The position numbers were made by a program, and so were the translations under genes. A DNA stretch of 64,000 nucleotides from Oxytricha trifallax (taxonomy: Eukaryota > Ciliophora > Spirotrichea > Sporadotrichida > Oxytrichidae): assembly GCA_000711775.1 (NCBI GenBank), contig ARYC01000423.1:1-64000 (forward strand), written 5' to 3'. This document shows, piece by piece, positions 59,497 to 64,000 of the stretch. The notes under the pieces were generated by a model. That model was not told the DNA's origin. It did no database searches and worked only from the letters and a program-made list of their open reading frames with translations. Position 1 is the stretch's first letter. The number at the start of each line of letters is the position of its first letter.

Positions 59497-60925
59497 TCAT
59501 GTGGCAGTTCTCTGAATTTTATCTTTCTAAGTTGATGTTTGATTGTTTCTATTGTTTGTTAATTCTCTTAGCTTGGCTTGATAATAGTTGAGTATGCAAG
59601 TTCTCTGAGAACCTCCATTTATTTTATTTTTATCGAGATATTGTTTGATTCTCTGCTTAGAATCTCTCTCACCCCTGCAGCTAAAGTAATCGTTTCTTGG
59701 CATGTCGCTCTCTATTATTATTACTGCTAGAGCCCAGATATCCCATTAAGTGTCTCCATCTCTCCAATCCTCTCTCTCTGGGAAATATCCAGGAGTGCCG
59801 TATACATTTCCTAATGCAGAGGCTTGCACTCTTTGAGCTCTGTTGAAGTCTATAATATAAACTCTAAGAGGCTGAAAGTTCATCATGATATTCTCTGGCT
59901 TTAAGTCTCTATGAACATAACCTAGCTTGTGAAGCTCTACAATCCCCTCAACTGTCTGCTATACTATCTAGCTAATTTATCTCTGACATCTATTTTCAGA
60001 TAAGAATTCTCTGTAAGACATTTCAAGTAAAGGAAGCCTGAAGGCTACATGATCTTTACCAAGTAAAATAGCATCAAGCTAGATGATATGCCTGCACTCA
60101 TTTAACTTTGCCTTTTAAAGAGCATAATACTCATTAGCAAATTCCATTTGGAACTTGTCATCAGCAAGGAAGTAATTGAAAGGATATATCTTGTAAGCAT
60201 ATTAGTCATCAGTAATGACTCTCTTCTCTATTTTATCTTCAAGAGTGAGGTAGCTTTCTAGGCAAGAATCTAAGTCAATAATTTTTAATATGGGAATCTT
60301 CATTGCCTCTATTTTAACCATGATTTTATTGATCTCAGAGACTGGAAAGTTCTTGACTGCTTTCTTCATTTTAACTTACTTCTAGACTTCAACTCTAAGA
60401 GACTCCACTGAACTTCTTGATCTTCTCTTTTAGAGGAATCTATTCCCTGTAGGTTCATGAATAAAGACAAAACTTTAATTTTGCTATTTCTTTAAGTGCA
60501 CTTTGAAGTCTCTAGTATGAGAATATGGCTTCTCACAGAACTAATAGATATATTTGCCATTCTTCTTTTAATGCTTTAGATATAACCTAGGCATATCGCT
60601 GTGTATATCTCTCAAGTTTTTCTTATAAGTTGACTTGTGAGGGAAAATTTTATTACATTCCTTGCATTTATAATCAACTTTGATTGGTAAAGTTTAATGT
60701 TCAATGGCGGGTTGTTTAACCTCCTCCTGGATTTGAGCAGGATCTTTGTTGACCTCTTTTTAAAATTATATTTCAATCTCAAAGGTTGACTCGTCAAAGT
60801 TGTCATAAGTAGGCTCCCACTGAGTACAAGCGTCTCTGGTATCTACTTTTCTTGGTTGATTGAATGATAATTTTTATTGACTTAACCCAAGTAATGCCGC
60901 TCTTCTCAAAAAGGTTAGAGCTCAT
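59497..60925 (-). CDS. TBE C2H2 zinc-finger/protein kinase (57-kDa type)
   Basis: Read with TAA/TAG as Gln. The span is 1429 bp; one extra base in the T5 run at 60871-60875 (A5 in the gene) accounts for the only frame break, giving 475 residues. Near residue 87 is CKECNKIF, a C2H2 finger whose first His is Asn (position 103) although His is present in the old copy at 8734. A second, partial finger follows. The kinase part has HRDLKPEN (from residue 338), DFNRA (359), GTPGYFPERE and WDIWALAVIIIES, i.e. catalytic loop, metal site, activation segment and helix F. The start ATG (60923-60925) overlaps the transposase TGA. Role in transposition or excision unknown. Confidence 0.9.
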
Positions 60926-62038
60926 TTTAATTTGCTGATATATTTTAATATAATAATGATAAAATCTACCGAGATAAACTATAATAGTAGATTATAATAC
61001 ACTCTGGTAGATTCTGCGCTGAGAGGTAAGTGAATTAAATCACCATAGAAGACTGTATCATCGCTAACTCTCTTAGTAGCACTCTTTATAAAATCGACTG
61101 TATCTAACTTCAAGTCGTGCATCAAGTGATAGAGCAGCAATTTCTTATAATGAACTTTTAAATAACCCCCAATATAATTCAATTCCATTGAACTAAGGGC
61201 TGTAAGGAACATTAAATACAGGTGTTATATTTAGCCTTTCATATTCCTTCCTTGAGTCTTTAGTTTTATGAACTGACAAGTTATCAATGAATAGAATAAT
61301 CTCTTAGTCAGCGTATTTGTCTTTGAGTTATTACAAGAACTAAATATATTATTCGGTCTTTATTGAACGAGGGTGGATAACATAAGTCTCGAGGCCACTT
61401 TCTTCACTGATTCAACCAAGGATTGCATGAGTTTATATCTTTACCCTCTGATCATAAACTTCAATGTTTCTATATCTTTTATACCAAGACCTTGATATGA
61501 AGATATTAAAGGTGAATACAGCTTCATCATCGTGTATAAACTTTATATTATGCTATTAAGACCTCTGCATTTAATCGAATATATAATTTAAATTATCCTT
61601 ATAAAATGGAACATTAAAGTCAATCACTCTCTTAATGCGATTGACTGTCTTGTAAGATATTCCATTCTTTTTATATATGTTTGCTATAGATTAAGCAGAG
61701 ATTTGAAGCTCAGGAAATTGGCGATGAAACATCACAGCTCTCTAGGCCAGAGAGAAGTGAGCCCAGTATTTAAGAGTCTTATCATTAATTAGATAATCGA
61801 TATGATGCTGCTAAAATTTTAAGGGTCTCTTAGGCTTAGAATTAAGATGCTATCTCTTTAAATTCAATGCTAATAGACAGTGAGACCTCACAGTTGCTGG
61901 AGATTTATGGAGTAGCCTTGCTATAGACGTATAAATCAGAACAGGCTTGAGTTATTCACTATATTCATCACATCCATATCGCAACTTAAACAATAAATCT
62001 ATATAATCACTGTCATAAACTGACCCCAAACCTCGCAT
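60922..62038 (-). pseudogene. TBE transposase (42-kDa, IS630/Tc1-mariner superfamily)
   Basis: From ATG 62038 the frame shows the catalytic triad of a DD34E enzyme: IHDDEAVFTF (D170/171), ILFIDNLSVHKTK (D252) and NGIELYW (E287), with D252 to E287 separated by 34 residues. The N-terminal third (SIARLLHKSPATVRSHCLLA) looks like a helix-turn-helix. Two lesions: a TGA in place of one residue (61412-61414, after HAILG) and one extra base in the C5 run at 61166-61170 (G5 in the gene), after which the C-terminal helices (KKLLLYHLMHDLKLDTVDF) are in another frame. Correct length is 371 residues, ending at TGA 60922-60924 inside the kinase start. Probably inactive unless the lesions are sequence errors. 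Confidence 0.88.
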
Positions 62039-62176
62039 ATACTCACTTAAATTACTAATATTTAAACATTAAACCCCTACATAAACCCTACATTAACCCT
62101 AATAAAGTATGCACTAATAGTCTACTTTTTTCAATCAAAAACTCAATCAAACTACTGAAAGGGTTTTGGGGTTTTG
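62039..62176 (-). repeat. TBE right terminal inverted repeat
   Basis: Complement of 59314-59451 with scattered mismatches and small gaps. Its last 47 bases match the TBE end at 1-47 almost base for base. It must also contain the promoter of the transposase, whose ATG is at 62036-62038. Confidence 0.85.
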
Positions 62177-62189
62177 ATTAGGCACTTCA

Positions 62190-62830
62190 TTAATTTAGTA
62201 CTTGAGATGATCTGATGTTATAGTTGCAACTGGTCCCTAAATAGAGCACTTAACTGCTGACGATTTCTTAGATTATGCAAAAAATAAGCCCTCATTGTTG
62301 GTCTTCTTGCCAGATCAATTTTATTGGCTTATTCTGAAAAATGAGTGGATCTGTGATGTTTTGCTTTCCTTTAATAAAAACGATGATAACAAAAAAATGA
62401 TTTATAATGCAAATAAGAAGGGAAGAGATAGAATGGATAACATTAATATAGCTTAATTGTTCAAATGATACTGAATTTGCAAAATGTAGCTTTGAGTGAG
62501 TTCTTGATGAATATGGTATACTTTTAGAGATTTTAACTCTATGCGCATTTGAAAAATTAATCTTCGCTAAGGAAAGAAACCGAGGAAGTTAAAAATAAAT
62601 AGCAGGCCCCCAAAAGCCAGCAAGCAAAAATATCTTGAAGAGAACAGACACTTGTTAGAAAAAAATTGCAAATACATCTATTGTTACAAATATCTAGTTA
62701 ATTAATTATACGAAAGAGGAGTGATGAAAACGATGGAGGAGTTTATCTAGTTAACAAAACTCTCTAGTAGAGTGAAAGCTCTAACACTTAAATAATTCAA
62801 ATAAAATGATTTAACTTAAGCTAAATAAAA
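62190..62830 (+). CDS. Gene next to the TBE, in shifted segments, unknown function
   Basis: Begins within 20 bp of the TBE: SDVIVATGPQIEHLTADDFL, DYAKN; then, after a shift in an A6 run (62278-62283), PSLLVFLPDQFYWLILKNEW, ICDVLLSFNKNDDNKKMIYN; then LNLQNVALSEFLMNMVYFQR, LRKETEEVKNKQQAP; and after a shift in a C5 run (about 62606-62610) KASKQKYLEENRHLLEKNCK, YIYCYKYLVNQLYERGVMKT, EEFIQLTKLSSRVKALTLKQ. Clearly coding by periodicity. Two of the shifts fall in homopolymers. The TBE may sit in or beside this gene as an eliminated sequence. Family not recognised. Confidence 0.55.
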
Positions 62831-62839
62831 AAAATTATA

Positions 62840-63690
62840 AAAAAATTAAAATGAGTTAAATTTCACTTAGTACAAAAGAATCTTTTTATCACCTTTGGGG
62901 CCCTTGAGCAGTCATTATTTGAGCCTTTTAAGTTAAATTTTATTACTGTTTGGTCCTTAGAATCTCTTACCGGTTATTCTGTCATTTGCAATATAGTTAC
63001 TGAAACCTCTGTTTGTTTTTTGTAATTTTTGGGATCCTAGCTTTGCAATTTTGGTTTTAAATTCTTTTTTCTTTGCTTGATTTCTTTATTAGCAATGACA
63101 ACTCTTTCAGGAGCTTACATAATAATCTGAAGATTCTGATTTAGCCATTTTCTTATCAGACTATTATATCTTATTAATTGGCTAAACCTTGGATATGTGA
63201 ACCCTCGCTTTCATTTAGCATTAATAGCATTATTGTTGTGAATTATATCAATTAATCAACTTTTGTACATTTCTCTTTATTTAAATTAATATTTATATAT
63301 TTTTAGATACTCTATCGCATTTAGTCTTTTTTGCTGTAGATTACCTTAATTATATTAATTAAATAATAATTAAATTTAAATGCTTTAAATAAATATTTCA
63401 TAAAGTTTAGAGAAAAAGTAATATAAATTAAAAATATTTTTTAAATTTGTTGAGTAAACTAATTTTGTAGCTATACTTAGCAACATGCCTGTAAAAAATT
63501 AAGATTTTGTAATGTGATACTATTAATTTCTTAAAATTAATTATTAATAATTTTTTATATATTACTTTTTCTCTAAATTTAATGACTTATTTTTTTAAAG
63601 CATTTAATTTAATTTATTTGAAAATTAATATGATTAAGGTACTTTATCGCAAAACAGCCTAAATACGGTATAGAACTTAACATTAATATA
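62840..63690. other. Spacer
   Basis: Moderately AT-rich; no supported gene. A T-rich plus-strand stretch near 62880-63200 has no consistent frame. Confidence 0.45.
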
Positions 63691-63699
63691 AATTAAAAA

Positions 63700-63999
63700 A
63701 ATTTACACAAGTTGGTTAATTGATACAATTCCCGATAATAATTCTATTTAAGCAAATTGAGAGATGTACCATCCTTCAGTGCCTTAACTATAGTTACTGC
63801 TTTAATTGCTCCATTTTGGAATTCTGGAGATGCTATGAAAAATTAGTGAGCTAAGAAGCATAATGGTTTTATCATCGATTATCCTTTTGCCTCCTCTTTT
63901 TATTGAGGATGTTACTTTATTAAGCTGCATTAAGGAAGGCTCTACTTAAAACTCTTTTGAGAGGAGAGAAGCAATCTTGATTTGGTTCTTAAGATAGAG
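63700..63999 (-). CDS. Gene segment cut by the window end, unknown function
   Basis: Open on the minus strand from the edge inward for more than 100 codons: LYLKNQIKIASLLSKEFQVE, SLMQLNKVTSSIKRGGKRII, DDKTIMLLSSLIFHSISRIP, QSSNYSQGTEGWYISQFAQI. Good periodicity. The start lies beyond 64000. No family recognised. Confidence 0.45.
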
Positions 64000-64000
64000 A

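Larger units (their letters stand above)
59314..62176 (-). mobile_element. Complete two-gene telomere-bearing element (TBE)
   Basis: 2863 bp between inverted ends that start CAAAACCCCAAAACCC. Flanking triplets are AGT (left) and ATT (right); both fit the ANT target of TBEs but differ from each other. Inside, on the minus strand, are a DD34E transposase and a zinc-finger protein kinase whose start overlaps the transposase stop. Known Oxytricha TBEs are about 4.1 kb and carry a third gene of about 22 kDa; it is absent here. In hypotrichs TBEs are excised during macronuclear development, and their transposases have been implicated in that process. Confidence 0.92.

Noticed and set aside
60979..61212. 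A separate 77-residue gene within the TBE
   Set aside because: It is the C-terminal part of the transposase, displaced by the one-base change in the C5 run at 61166-61170.
1..64000. Genetic code with all three stops as sense codons
   Set aside because: Trp in the TBE genes and in the strongest host segments is TGG, both TBE genes end at TGA, and one TGA in the TBE remnant replaces Gly. Kept only as a question in the findings.
1..64000. CRISPR arrays, operons, ribosome binding sites, bacterial terminators
   Set aside because: Nothing of this kind is visible, and the sequence is eukaryotic (ciliate) in every informative feature.

Overview
The window looks like germline (micronuclear) DNA of a spirotrich ciliate of the Oxytricha/Stylonychia type. 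The evidence is direct. (1) A complete telomere-bearing element (TBE) lies at 59314-62176, with inverted ends starting CAAAACCCCAAAACCC, and a second TBE end sits at 1-47. (2) Both TBE genes read through only if TAA and TAG encode Gln and TGA is the stop. (3) Base composition is very AT-rich, coding pieces are slightly richer in GC, and there are no bacterial-type signals. (4) At 18337-18372 a 13-bp direct repeat brackets a tiny insert whose removal restores a reading frame, as expected of an internal eliminated sequence (IES).

Layout. 1-2480: TBE end, AT-rich DNA, a GGCGCC-rich direct repeat and a G4T4 telomere-like tract. 2480-7200: pieces of a large extracellular protein (cadherin-like and furin-like Cys-rich parts). 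8474-9810: decayed TBE zinc-finger kinase. 10-17 kb: small coding pieces and an inverted pair of a conserved 5' module. 17.9-18.7 kb: divergent gene pair, one member carrying the micro-IES. 20749-21171: foldback element with TA ends. 22690-23759: Asn/Gln-rich gene. 24515-25457: broken type I membrane protein gene. 25800-26345: GC-rich non-coding island. 29.9-33.7 kb: two loci of unknown function. 34.5-45.9 kb: many coding pieces, including a dead DDE transposase (39780-40168), a roughly 2-kb locus (42240-44313) and a clean 141-codon ORF (45504). 47297-47919: foldback element with C10/G10 tracts. 52025-52390: tRNA-derived SINE with a perfect 15-bp target duplication. 53.3-57.9 kb: more gene pieces, one multi-pass membrane protein. 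59314-62176: TBE. 62190-64000: two more loci.

Two cautions govern the gene calls. With TGA as the only stop and this composition, a random frame meets a stop only about every 50-60 codons, so length alone is weak evidence. I relied on homology motifs, codon periodicity, GC rise and frame continuity. Coding segments are broken by single-base shifts, often in homopolymer runs, and by in-frame TGA codons, so most are listed as segments and not as finished genes. I cannot resolve macronuclear-destined segments without the macronuclear genome.
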